From positions 2,317,001 through 2,381,000 of the forward strand of contig NZ_CP062163.1 in assembly GCF_014844095.1 (NCBI RefSeq): a stretch of DNA of 64,000 nt, written 5' to 3'. Below are positions 43,409 through 51,774 of the stretch, one piece after another. The position numbers and the translations under genes were made by a program. Positions within the stretch are counted from its first letter, which is position 1, and each line of letters begins with the position of its first letter. This DNA comes from Brevibacillus sp. JNUCC-41. GTDB taxonomy: Bacteria; Bacillota; Bacilli; Bacillales; DSM-1321. The notes beneath the pieces were generated by a model. It had not been told where the DNA came from. It saw nothing but the letters and a program-made list of their open reading frames with translations, and searched no databases.

Positions 43409-43920
43409 CCTTTTTAAGAAGGGGCGGTTCATGGAATTTTCGCATCTTCATCATTATACTTAAAAATAATGTACTTTTTTTTACGCTAAAATGGGGACAG
43501 GAGGACTTTTTGATCCCTCATTGTTGGGGTATAAACATTGAACACAGTTGTAAATTTTTACAGGGCCCTTATTTACCTTTTAATAACATTATAAATGATT
43601 ACATATTGGGTGGATTCTGGCATTTACTTTATTTAATTTATTGGGATATTTGGTATATTATTTATTCGGAAAAGGATACGAATATTAATAAACTTCAATT
43701 GTTACCGTTACGGTTAGGAAATTAAAAGTGGTAATACCGGATTTCTCTTTAGATAACTGAGTTTGTAGACAAAAGGGGTTCACCCGTCACTTCCGCGTAA
43801 CAGGATGTTCTGGCTACGATATACCTTACTATTTTGGAGCAGAATCTTCTTAATTATCAGTAGCGATCGTTCTTTGTCGTTCAGCTCTTTTTCTCTTATG
43901 GATTTAAAAGTGACCGGTAG
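43409..43920. other. Non-coding, repeat-containing intergenic region
   Basis: AT-rich DNA without a credible gene; the one long open frame starts inside the preceding terminator. A GGGGACAGGAGGACTTTTTGATCCC-like imperfect inverted segment lies near 43,492-43,517. A 21-base block shared with 59.1 kb lies at 43,761-43,781. It looks like scarred DNA left by mobile elements. Confidence 0.5.
43761..43781. repeat. Dispersed 21-bp repeat, copy 1
   Basis: The 21-base text starting GTTTGTAGACAAAAGGGGTT is identical to 59,128-59,148. Possibly the end of an insertion sequence or a mobile hairpin element. Confidence 0.6.
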
Positions 43921-43964
43921 TTGCATAAGATTTTTTTTACTTTATAATTAGTACCAGGTATTAA
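43921..43964 (+). promoter_or_regulatory. fabHB promoter with overlapping FapR operator
   Basis: TTGCAT and TATAAT are 16 bases apart. From the last base of the -10 runs TTAGTACC-A-GGTATTAA (43,948-43,964), one mismatch from the FapR palindrome TTAGTACC-N-GGTACTAA. FapR, the malonyl-CoA-sensing repressor of Bacillus lipid genes, should cover the transcription start. Confidence 0.85.
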
Positions 43965-44011
43965 TATCAGTTATAAAATTGATGCAATTCATAACACGAG
44001 GTGGCTATTTT

Positions 44012-44995
44012 ATGTTCAAATCCAAAGCACGTATTACTGCGATAGGTTCTTATGTTCCAGAAAAAAGGTTAACAAATAAGGACTTAGAAAGAATGGTTGA
44101 AACCAATGATGAATGGATTGTTAAACGTACTGGTATTAAAGAGCGAAGAATTGCACATGAAGAAGAGTTTACTAGTGATATAAGTTATAAAGCTGTAAAG
44201 GATTTAATGGAACGGTATGATAAATCTGTCGAAGATGTCGATATGATTATTGTCTGTACATTTACACCTGATTTCAACACACCTAGTGTAGCTTCTTTAG
44301 TCCAAGCTAAGCTAGGTATTAAGAATACTGGAGCTATTGATTTAAACGCTGCTTGTGCAGGATTTACTTATGGGCTGCATGTAGCTAATGGATTAGTAAC
44401 ATCTGGTTTAAACAAGAAAGTTCTCGTTATTGGAGCTGATACTTTATCTAAAATTATGGACTATGAAGATCGAGCCACTTGTATTTTATTTGGAGATGGT
44501 GGAGGAGCAGTTCTTGTAGAATATGATGAAAAACAGCCAAGTTTTATTTCGTCACATTTATATTCGGAAGGAGAAGGCGGAAAATATTTATATAGTACAA
44601 ACCTATCGACACGTATAAATGGTGAAGACTTGAATAATAGTGGTAACCTTGTCCAAAATGGACGTGAGGTTTATAAATGGGCTGTTACTACTGTTCCAAA
44701 AGGAATGCAAACTGTGATGAAAAATACAGATTTTCATTTGAATGATGTTGATTGGTTTGTTCCGCATAGTGCAAATTTAAGAATGATTGAGTCAATATGT
44801 AATAGAAGCAGTTTTCCAATTGAGCGTACATTATATAGCTTAGTGGAGTATGGAAATACTTCCTCAGCAACAATACCATTAGCTTTAGATCAAGGAGTAA
44901 GCGAAGGAAAGCTCAATCATGGTGAGAAAATCTTATTATATGGTTTCGGTGGTGGGTTAGCACAAGCAGGATTGCTTATCAATTGGACCCTATAA
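44012..44995 (+). CDS. fabHB: Beta-ketoacyl-ACP synthase III (FabHB/YhfB type)
   Basis: A 327-residue condensing enzyme that starts fatty-acid chains by joining an acyl-CoA primer to malonyl-ACP. The thiolase fold shows the catalytic Cys in DLNAACAGFTYGL, His in DWFVPHSANLRMIE and Asn in EYGNTSSATIPLAL, with the C-terminal GFGGGL loop. Sequence details (TNDEWIVKRTGIKERRIA, VQNGREVYKWA) match the second FabH of Bacillus rather than FabHA. The ATG follows GAGGTGG. A FapR site overlaps its promoter. It stands outside any fab cluster. Confidence 0.92.
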   Translation: MFKSKARITAIGSYVPEKRLTNKDLERMVETNDEWIVKRTGIKERRIAHEEEFTSDISYKAVKDLMERYDKSVEDVDMIIVCTFTPDFNTPSVASLVQAKLGIKNTGAIDLNAACAGFTYGLHVANGLVTSGLNKKVLVIGADTLSKIMDYEDRATCILFGDGGGAVLVEYDEKQPSFISSHLYSEGEGGKYLYSTNLSTRINGEDLNNSGNLVQNGREVYKWAVTTVPKGMQTVMKNTDFHLNDVDWFVPHSANLRMIESICNRSSFPIERTLYSLVEYGNTSSATIPLALDQGVSEGKLNHGEKILLYGFGGGLAQAGLLINWTL

Positions 44996-45077
44996 CATTT
45001 TTCTCTGCTACTGGTCAGCTGCTTTGTCCTTATTGATATAAAGGTTCAGTTTAAGTTAACAAGGATACTAAAATAAC

Positions 45078-45110
45078 AAAAGACACCGTACTAATAGGTA
45101 TGGTGTCTTT
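45078..45110. terminator. Stem-loop after fabHB
   Basis: AAAGACACC-GTAC pairs with GTAT-GGTGTCTTT around a short loop. The T run is short, so function as a terminator is likely but not certain. Confidence 0.55.
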
Positions 45111-45256
45111 GAATTATCTTAAGGGATTCCAAATCTCCAAATGGGCGGAAGTAGCAGTGATAAGTGAACAGTGCCAAAATATCATGGTTACTCCAATATT
45201 TAGTGGGAATGCTATTTACAGTAAATACCCCTGGAATTTGAGGAGGGAATTTTAAC

Positions 45257-46478
45257 ATGCTTGATGCTAAGACCATAGAAATCGTTCAGTCAACAGCACA
45301 TGTTCTCAAGGAACATAGTAAACCAATAGGAAAGAGATTTTATGAATTACTATTTTCAAAAGTTCCTGATTTTTATAATCTTTTTAACCAAACGAACCAA
45401 AAAAGAGGAATTCAACAAGAGGCCTTGGGATATGCTGTCTATGCTGCAGGAGAACATATTACGAACCTTGAAGCGATAAAACCGGTAATTAAAAGAGTCA
45501 CTGAGAAACATCGTGCCATAGGAGTCAAGCCTGAACAGTATCCGGTTGTAGGTGAAACGTTGCTTCAAGCTGTTAAAGATGTGTTGGGTGACGCAGCCAC
45601 AGCTGAAATCATAGAGGCATGGGGAAAGGCCTATGGCTATATTGCAGATGCCTTTATTGATATTGAGAAAAACCTTTATGAGGAGACAGAACATCAGCCT
45701 GGTGGTTGGGAAGGATATCGAAGCTTCAATATCGATAAAAAGATAAAAGAAAGTGATGTGGTAACCTCCTTTTATCTAAAGCCTACAGACGGAAAACCCA
45801 TTGCCTCCTATCATGCTGGGCAATATTTTTAACACTAAAGGCTGAAATTCCTGGCGAGAAATATACGCACATACGCCATTACAGTCTTTCGGATTCACCT
45901 GGTAAGGATTACTACCGAATTAGTGTTAAACGTGAAGATGCCCATGGGGTTGCTCCATCAGGAATTGTATCTAACTATTTACATAAACAGATGCAAGTTG
46001 GAGATACGCTGCAATTTTCTGCTCCTGCAGGTGACTTCGAACTGGATAACACCGATTTACCCGTTGTTCTGATTAGTGGGGGGATTGGAATTACACCTTT
46101 GCTTAGCATGTTAAATACCATTATAGAAAAGCAACCACACCGTCAGGTTACGTTTATCCATGCAACAAGCAATAGCCAAACACATGCTTTTAAAGATCAT
46201 CTGCAACGAATAGTGAATGAACACCAACATATAAAATCATATGTAGTCTATGGTGAACCAACAGAAGCCGATCGAACCTCAGGACATTTTGATAAAGAAG
46301 GATACGTGGGTTAGACTTCCTGCAATCTATCGTTCCATCAAAGGAAGCTAATTTTTATTTCTGCGGACCTATTCCTTTTATGGAAGCAATCAACGACGCC
46401 CTGAATAATTGGAGTGTATCGAAAGACCATGTTCATTATGAAGTATTTAGTCCACTCGCTATTTTAGGAGAAAAATAA
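45257..46478 (+). pseudogene. hmp: Flavohaemoglobin (nitric oxide dioxygenase) with two frameshifts
   Basis: The three pieces join to a normal flavohaemoglobin of about 405 residues. The globin domain has LDAKTIEIVQSTAHVLKEH, the proximal His region YAVYAAGEHI and the GKAYGYIADAF end. The FAD domain has HYSLSDSPGKDYYRISVKRE and the NAD domain has VVLISGGIGITPLLSML and FYFCGPIPFM. One base is missing in a T tract at about 45,827 (GQYF, then stop) and another near 46,310 (EGYVG, then stop). Native function would be NO detoxification. Both lesions are one-base changes, so recent decay or sequence error are both possible. Confidence 0.88.
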
Positions 46479-46670
46479 GTAAACTAAATAAAAAGGTTCT
46501 TTCATTGAAGTGAACAAAAAGTTAGGCACTTTATTTAATTATGCCTTTTAAATTTATCTTGAATCAATGATGTTGTAGTAATGGAAATATTATTCTAGTT
46601 CTTGTTGAGATGCTTCATGTCTTTTTTGTGCAATAGATTTTAGGTTTTTTTCCTTAATCGTATAAAGTAA

Positions 46671-46720
46671 AAAACTGCACCTCAAATTGTTAGTTGGTGA
46701 CTAACGTTGGGTGCAGTTCA
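46671..46720 (-). terminator. Terminator of the NCS1 permease gene
   Basis: AACTGCACC pairs with GGTGCAGTT, with an inner TTGTTAGT / ACTAACGTT stem. On the minus strand it runs into T6. Confidence 0.75.
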
Positions 46721-46757
46721 TTTTAGGGTTCTCTGTTATCCGACACTTGAAATTAAG

Positions 46758-48170
46758 TTACTTAACATTTTTCTCGGAAGTGTCTGTATTCTCTATCGAA
46801 CTATTCTCTTGTTTATTTATTGCATTTCCAGCGAGATTCAACTTTTTTCTCATAGGGAAGTAATACAAGACAGCTGGTACAACTAAGCCAATAATCCAAG
46901 CGATATCTGCACCTTCAAAGGCCTTGGCTATAGGTCCTACATAGAATGATGTATTTATAAAAGGGATTTCCGCCAAGATTGATACAAGAAATGCCATACA
47001 GGTAATCCAATTTATTTTTCCATATTGACCGTTCACATCAAAAATATCTTTTACATTGTAACGGCCATGTCGCAGCAAATAATAATCAACAAGATTAATG
47101 GATGTCCAGGGAATTAAAAAATAACTAATGAAAAAGATGAAATTCAAGAAAAAGGATAGAAAATTACTCTGACCGAGTAAGCACAATACGGTTCCTGCAA
47201 CTGTTACACAGAAAATCATTCCAATTCTAACTTTCGCTGTGACCTTTAATTTAAAAAACGGTTCAATTGTCGTTATCGTTGCCATGAAGGCCCCATATAG
47301 GTTAAAGACATTTATAGCAAGCTGTCCAAAGATGATTATAAAGAACATGATTAAAGCAAAATTTCCGAACAGGCTGGCCAAATTACCGCCAGAATGATCA
47401 AGGAAGTTAGGAATCGCTATGGTTAAGGTTGCGCCTAATGTCATCATCCAAATAGTCCCGATGACTGTGCCAGCGTAACTATACCAAAATGTATGGGCAG
47501 TGGGTGTGGTTATCGGTAGATAGCGAGAATAGTCCGCAACGTAGGGGGCATATGCCAATTGCCATGTAGCAACCATACTGACCGCCAACAAAAACACTGG
47601 TAAATCCAAATTTCCCATTGCCCAACTGCCTGCCGGAACTTGCAATTGGAAGACTATATATGTAGCTACAATATAAATACAGAGAGACGCCCAGGACAAT
47701 AATTTTTGCATTTTATGAATTAGGTTATAGCCATAAATGGTGGCCACGAAACAAAGAACATTTAAAAGTATTATGCTCCAAGTTTGGTCGATCTTTGTTA
47801 AGCTGCTTAAGGTTTGCGCTGCAAGCAAACCGCTGCTGGCAAAGAAACCTAAATAGACAAACATAACGAGAAACAAGGGGAAAATGGCTCCGATTACACC
47901 AAATTGAGCCCGACTTTGGATCATTTGCGGAATTCCGAGCTGAGGTCCTTGAGCTGAATGGGAGGCCATGAAAATGGCGCCTAATAAGGTACCGACAATT
48001 ATTGCACCCAGACTCCAAAATAAATTAAGACCTAATGTAATTGGCAATGCACCAGTCACAAGGGTGGTAATATGCATGTTTGCCCCAAACCAAATTGGAA
48101 ATAAATCACGGGCCTTGCCGTAGCGTTCATCTGCCGGAATATATTCTATACTGCGAGTTTCAACTTTCAT
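46758..48170 (-). CDS. NCS1 family nucleobase/cytosine-type permease
   Basis: A 470-residue, 12-helix symporter of the purine-cytosine/hydantoin permease family. It has RDLFPIWFGANMHITTLVTGALPITLGLNLFWS, the SAQGPQLGIPQMIQSRAQFG motif, and YVADYSRYLP and LIPWTSINLVDYYLLRHG. The ATG at 48,170 (MKVETRSIEY) has AGGGGG upstream; the longer frame lacks one. It is divergent from a GntR regulator and shares its operator. Members import purines, pyrimidines, hydantoins, thiamine precursors or similar N-heterocycles. Confidence 0.88.
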   Translation of the reverse strand: MKVETRSIEYIPADERYGKARDLFPIWFGANMHITTLVTGALPITLGLNLFWSLGAIIVGTLLGAIFMASHSAQGPQLGIPQMIQSRAQFGVIGAIFPLFLVMFVYLGFFASSGLLAAQTLSSLTKIDQTWSIILLNVLCFVATIYGYNLIHKMQKLLSWASLCIYIVATYIVFQLQVPAGSWAMGNLDLPVFLLAVSMVATWQLAYAPYVADYSRYLPITTPTAHTFWYSYAGTVIGTIWMMTLGATLTIAIPNFLDHSGGNLASLFGNFALIMFFIIIFGQLAINVFNLYGAFMATITTIEPFFKLKVTAKVRIGMIFCVTVAGTVLCLLGQSNFLSFFLNFIFFISYFLIPWTSINLVDYYLLRHGRYNVKDIFDVNGQYGKINWITCMAFLVSILAEIPFINTSFYVGPIAKAFEGADIAWIIGLVVPAVLYYFPMRKKLNLAGNAINKQENSSIENTDTSEKNVK

Positions 48171-48199
48171 CAATTTACCCCCTATCAAAATCGTTATAC

Positions 48200-48218
48200 T
48201 ACCATGTACCATGCAAGC
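48200..48218 (-). promoter_or_regulatory. GntR operator, permease side
   Basis: On the minus strand reads GCTTGCATGGTACATGGTA, identical to the copy at 48,498-48,516. It contains the ATGGTACAT core typical of GntR/FadR-type operators and lies just downstream of the permease promoter. Confidence 0.85.
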
Positions 48219-48233
48219 ATATTTTATAGAATC

Positions 48234-48263
48234 ACTATAATTGTAAGCGTATACAGATGTCAA
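48234..48263 (-). promoter_or_regulatory. Predicted promoter of the NCS1 permease
   Basis: TTGACA (48,263-48,258) and TATAGT (48,239-48,234) on the minus strand, 18 bases apart. Confidence 0.7.
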
Positions 48264-48454
48264 TATTTTCTGAAAAAATAATTTTTTAAGGGATTATCCT
48301 AAATGATCAGTTCATTCATCTAGTGAATTTCAATAAATCAGATTAATTTTCAGATTAATTATTAGATTGAATGTTTGAGATTATGAAACTCTTGTTTGAA
48401 AACTATGGAACAGTGTATCTACGAATAAAAAATATAATTTTGTATTTTTTTGAA

Positions 48455-48483
48455 TTGACAGTCTATTTAACATGACCTATAAT
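48455..48483 (+). promoter_or_regulatory. Consensus promoter of the catabolic operon
   Basis: TTGACA and TATAAT with exactly 17 bases between them, a perfect sigma-A promoter. Such a strong promoter implies tight repression by the operator placed 15 bases downstream. Confidence 0.85.
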
Positions 48484-48497
48484 TGCACTTATCAAGA

Positions 48498-48516
48498 GCT
48501 TGCATGGTACATGGTA
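48498..48516 (+). promoter_or_regulatory. GntR operator, operon side
   Basis: GCTTGCATGGTACATGGTA lies just downstream of the promoter, in the position of a roadblock operator. The identical text on the opposite strand in front of the permease shows that both transcripts share one regulator. Confidence 0.87.
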
Positions 48517-48560
48517 CAAACTTTTAGAAGGAGGGGCTTTTCATTACAGCTATCTTAACG

Positions 48561-49217
48561 TTGGGGATTACGGCTCAGGTTACGAACGCCATACGCGAAT
48601 CAATAGTAACTGGAGAATATGAACCAGGACAAAAATTATCGGAAACTGTTTTATCTGAATATTATAAAGTTAGCAGAACCCCTATTAGGGAAGCATTTAA
48701 ACAGCTAGAAAGAGAAGGGTTAGTCGAGATCATTCCAAGAGTTGGAACGTGTGTGACCAAACCAACTGAAAAGGAACTAAATGAGTTATTTACTTTAAAG
48801 GAAGTAATGGAAGGGCTTGCAGCGGGTTTGCTTGCAGAAAGCGGGAGTGCTGAAGACATTAATAAACTTAAGCAAGCGGTGTCCGACATGGAGATTGCTA
48901 TACAAACTTCGGATAAAAAGCTATATGTCGAGGCTAATGATGTTTTTCATTCAGTCATTCAAGAAGGCGCCAATAACTCTAAATTAAGTTACATGCTAAA
49001 TTTGCTGCTCAATCAAATACCTTATAGACAATATGTCTTTTTAACCATTGAAGATCCGATTCGCCGTGAGAGATCACTAAAGGAACATCAGGCGGTCTTG
49101 ATAGCCATAGAAAAAGGCAATCGGGAAGAAGCGGAGAAGGCAATGAGACAGCATGTAAAAGCAAGTGGAATGCAGCTTAAGATGGAAATAGCAAAAAAAC
49201 TTGGTCAAAAAAAGTGA
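48561..49217 (+). CDS. GntR family regulator (FCD/FadR subgroup)
   Basis: A repressor of about 218 residues. The winged helix (TNAIRESIVTGEYEPGQKLSETVLSEYYKVSRTPIREAFKQLEREGLVEIIPRVGTCV) is followed by an all-helical FCD ligand domain with LKEVMEGLAAGLLAE and EHQAVLIAIEKGNREEAEKAMRQHV. The start is unclear: no ATG or GTG is available. The TTG at 48,561 is the nearest usual start but lies 24 bases from the AAGGAGGGG site, whereas a rare ATT at 48,543 has ideal spacing. It is first gene of the catabolic operon, presumably self-repressing. Confidence 0.87.
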   Translation: MGITAQVTNAIRESIVTGEYEPGQKLSETVLSEYYKVSRTPIREAFKQLEREGLVEIIPRVGTCVTKPTEKELNELFTLKEVMEGLAAGLLAESGSAEDINKLKQAVSDMEIAIQTSDKKLYVEANDVFHSVIQEGANNSKLSYMLNLLLNQIPYRQYVFLTIEDPIRRERSLKEHQAVLIAIEKGNREEAEKAMRQHVKASGMQLKMEIAKKLGQKK

Positions 49218-49237
49218 TATGAGGGGGAATGAGTTTT

Positions 49238-50383
49238 ATGAAATTTGGAATCTTTGCAAATCTTGCAGGACAGGGAAGACATGATGAGTATTATAAAGTG
49301 TTGGATGAAGCCCGTGAGCAAGCCATTTACTGTGATGAAAATGGTTATGATTCGATTTGGTATACCGAACACCACTTTGGTCATGAAGGAAATGAACTGA
49401 TTTCTAACCCGATCTTAATGGGTGCCGATATTGCTGCACGTACAAAGAACATTCGAATTGGCCAAGCTGCCAATGTCGCCACTTTCTGGCATCCACTTCG
49501 TTTGGCGGAAGACATAGCAATGCTTGATCAGTTAAGCAAAGGTCGTGTGGAAGTAGGCCTGGCTCGTGGATTATACGGAAGGGAAGCGGCTAATCTAAAC
49601 ACTTTGGCGGATCCAGCAAATCAAGAACAAAACCGGGCACTGTTTGAAGAAACATTGGAAATTTTAAAAAAGGCTTGGTCAAACCGTTTCTTCTCACATC
49701 AAGGTGACATCTATCAATTTCCTCCTAAAGGGTTAAAGTGGAGTCACCCTATGAGTCCATCAACTTCGGAATTCATGGATATGGAAAAAGGCGAAATTGA
49801 TAAAATTTCCCTTATGCCTAGACCTTATCAGCAATCACTTCCTCTGTGGCAAGTAATTGATTCACCGCGTTCTATTGAATTAGCTGCGGAGAACGATATA
49901 CAAGGAATGTTTTGGATGCCTACCGTCAAAGAACTAAAAGGCCGTTTTGAACTGTATCGTGAAAGGGCTTCCAAATCCAAAGGCTATGAAGTTCCACTTG
50001 GTAAGGGTATTGCTTTAGTACGTGATGTATATGTAGCGGAAACCATGGAACAGGCTCGTCAAGATGCTGCCGAAGCAGTATTGAACAATTATCGCTGGAT
50101 TTGTCACTGGAGGGGGCTAAGCAACCTTATGGATCCGGGCGAAACAGTAAAGGAAGGACAGGAATTGAACTATGAATTCTTACATCCAAGAAATTTATTG
50201 TTTGGTACACCTGACTATGTAGCAGAGAAAATTCAAGAATTGAAGGAAGAGCTGAATTTAGAAACATTACTGCTTTGGGTCAATCATAATGGTTTGCCAC
50301 ATGAAAAAATGATGAAAAGTTTAAAATTGTTCACGGAAGAAGTTATGCCAAAATTCACAGAAGCTAAAATGGGGGTAATGTAA
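49238..50383 (+). CDS. Luciferase-like (LLM) flavin-dependent monooxygenase
   Basis: A 381-residue TIM-barrel monooxygenase that uses reduced FMN supplied by a partner reductase. It has MKFGIFANL, YDSIWYTEHHFGHEG, NIRIGQAANVATFWHPLRLAEDIAMLDQLSKGRVEVGLARG and VIDSPRSIELAAENDIQG. The ATG at 49,238 follows GAGGGGG ten bases upstream; the one at 49,229 is too close. An FMN reductase lies four genes downstream. Its likely job is the first oxidative attack on the imported substrate, as RutA does for uracil. Confidence 0.88.
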   Translation: MKFGIFANLAGQGRHDEYYKVLDEAREQAIYCDENGYDSIWYTEHHFGHEGNELISNPILMGADIAARTKNIRIGQAANVATFWHPLRLAEDIAMLDQLSKGRVEVGLARGLYGREAANLNTLADPANQEQNRALFEETLEILKKAWSNRFFSHQGDIYQFPPKGLKWSHPMSPSTSEFMDMEKGEIDKISLMPRPYQQSLPLWQVIDSPRSIELAAENDIQGMFWMPTVKELKGRFELYRERASKSKGYEVPLGKGIALVRDVYVAETMEQARQDAAEAVLNNYRWICHWRGLSNLMDPGETVKEGQELNYEFLHPRNLLFGTPDYVAEKIQELKEELNLETLLLWVNHNGLPHEKMMKSLKLFTEEVMPKFTEAKMGVM

Positions 50384-50962
50384 ATGTTAGATATTCGTAA
50401 AGTGTATACAGCTATTGAAGAAACACGTATTGAGGGCGGTAAAAAAGTAGAGAATCCCATCAAGATGATAATAACTATGGCGGTTATCAAAAATCCATGG
50501 GCTGGCAGAGGGTATGTTGATAATTTAAAACCGGAAATTGACGAATATGCACCGCAAATTGGCGAACTATTAGTTGCTGAACTATTTAAGCACATTGATT
50601 CGGCTGATGATGTCGAAGCATTCGGCAAGGCAGCTGTAGTGGGAGTGGATGGGGAAGTTGAACATGCATCAGCTTTTATCCATACTTTGAAATTCGGTAA
50701 CAAATTCCGGGACGCTGTGAAAGGAACGAGTATCTTGAGCTTTACTAATAAGCGTGGTGGCGCTGGAACTGCGGTGCTCATACCGATGGTACATAAGACG
50801 GATGATTCTGAACGTTCTCATTTCATTACATTCGAAGCTTCTATACCTGATGCACCAAGGGCCGATGAGATTGTTGTTGCTATTGGGGTTTCTACAGGAG
50901 GACGTCCTCATCCAAGAACAGGAAACAGGCATCAAGATATGGTTGAAATGGGGCTGGTTTAA
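50384..50962 (+). CDS. Amino acid synthesis family protein (PF06684-like)
   Basis: A 192-residue protein starting MLDIRKVYTAIEETRIEGGKK. Features include GGKKVENPIKMIITMAVIKNPWAGRGYVDNL, ELLVAELF, VVGVDGEVEHASAFIHTLKFG and RGGAGTAVLIPMVHK, which match the poorly described AA_synth family. GGGGGT precedes the ATG, and it overlaps the next gene by one base. Its place between a monooxygenase and a hydrolase suggests a ring-opening or hydrolytic step, but its reaction is not known. Confidence 0.8.
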   Translation: MLDIRKVYTAIEETRIEGGKKVENPIKMIITMAVIKNPWAGRGYVDNLKPEIDEYAPQIGELLVAELFKHIDSADDVEAFGKAAVVGVDGEVEHASAFIHTLKFGNKFRDAVKGTSILSFTNKRGGAGTAVLIPMVHKTDDSERSHFITFEASIPDAPRADEIVVAIGVSTGGRPHPRTGNRHQDMVEMGLV

Positions 50963-51774
50963 TGCCAACTACATTGCATGGAAAAGATTCGCTTCATTAT
51001 GAAGAGAAAGGGATTGGTCAATCGCTTATCTTTATTCATGGTGTTGGTCTTGATCTTACGATGTGGGAAGAACAAGTTGAAGATTTGTCGAAACATTTCC
51101 GTGTTATCACATATGACATGGTTGGGCACGGAGGATCTGAGCATCCTCCGGGTCCTTATTCCCTTTCACAGTTTGTTGAGCAGTTAGCAGAACTGATGAA
51201 TCACCTACGAATTGAGAGAAGTCATATTATTGGTTTCTCCATGGGTGGGATGGTCGCTCAGGCATTTGCGTTAAAATATCCGGATAAAGTGAAAACGCTA
51301 ACAATCATGAACGCAGTGGCCAATCGGACGAAAGAACAGAGGAAAGCCGTTTTAAAAAGAGTGGAAGAAGTGAAAATAACGGGACCTTTGGCAACAATTG
51401 AACCAGCCATTAAACGTTGGTTTAATCCAGAATTCTTAAACTTGCAGGAAGAAACCGTCAGTAAGATTCGGAAAAGACTTCAGACAAACGACGCTGCTTC
51501 ATATTTAGCTGCCTATACACTATTTGCAACAGCGGATGAAGATTTGTGGCCGCAGATTCACCAGATAAATATACCGACCCAAATTATAACGGGGGAGCAT
51601 GATGTAGGTTCAAATCCCGAAATGGCGAGAAAAATGCAAGAAAAGATTGTGCATTCAGAACTAATGATAGTACCTAATATGAGGCATATGCTACCGATGG
51701 AAGGATCCAAAATAGTGAACGAAGCTATTAGGTCGTTTATTGAAAGGCAAAAGCAAAGGGGTGACTCGATGTGA
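50962..51774 (+). CDS. Alpha/beta hydrolase (RutD/enol-lactonase-like)
   Basis: A 270-residue hydrolase with oxyanion-hole LIFIHGVGLDLTMWEEQ, nucleophile elbow GFSMGGMVAQ, an acidic residue in IITGEHDVGSN and the catalytic His in MRHMLPMEG. A helical lid covers about 130-195. It starts within the previous stop (TAATG) and overlaps the next gene (GTGA), so it is tightly coupled. It probably hydrolyses an ester, lactone or carbamate made by the upstream monooxygenase. Confidence 0.87.
   Translation: MPTTLHGKDSLHYEEKGIGQSLIFIHGVGLDLTMWEEQVEDLSKHFRVITYDMVGHGGSEHPPGPYSLSQFVEQLAELMNHLRIERSHIIGFSMGGMVAQAFALKYPDKVKTLTIMNAVANRTKEQRKAVLKRVEEVKITGPLATIEPAIKRWFNPEFLNLQEETVSKIRKRLQTNDAASYLAAYTLFATADEDLWPQIHQINIPTQIITGEHDVGSNPEMARKMQEKIVHSELMIVPNMRHMLPMEGSKIVNEAIRSFIERQKQRGDSM

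Noticed and set aside
43372..43725. 117-codon plus-strand frame after the SAM-regulated importer
   Set aside because: It begins inside the terminator hairpin and its translation is aromatic-rich low-complexity text typical of AT-rich non-coding DNA.
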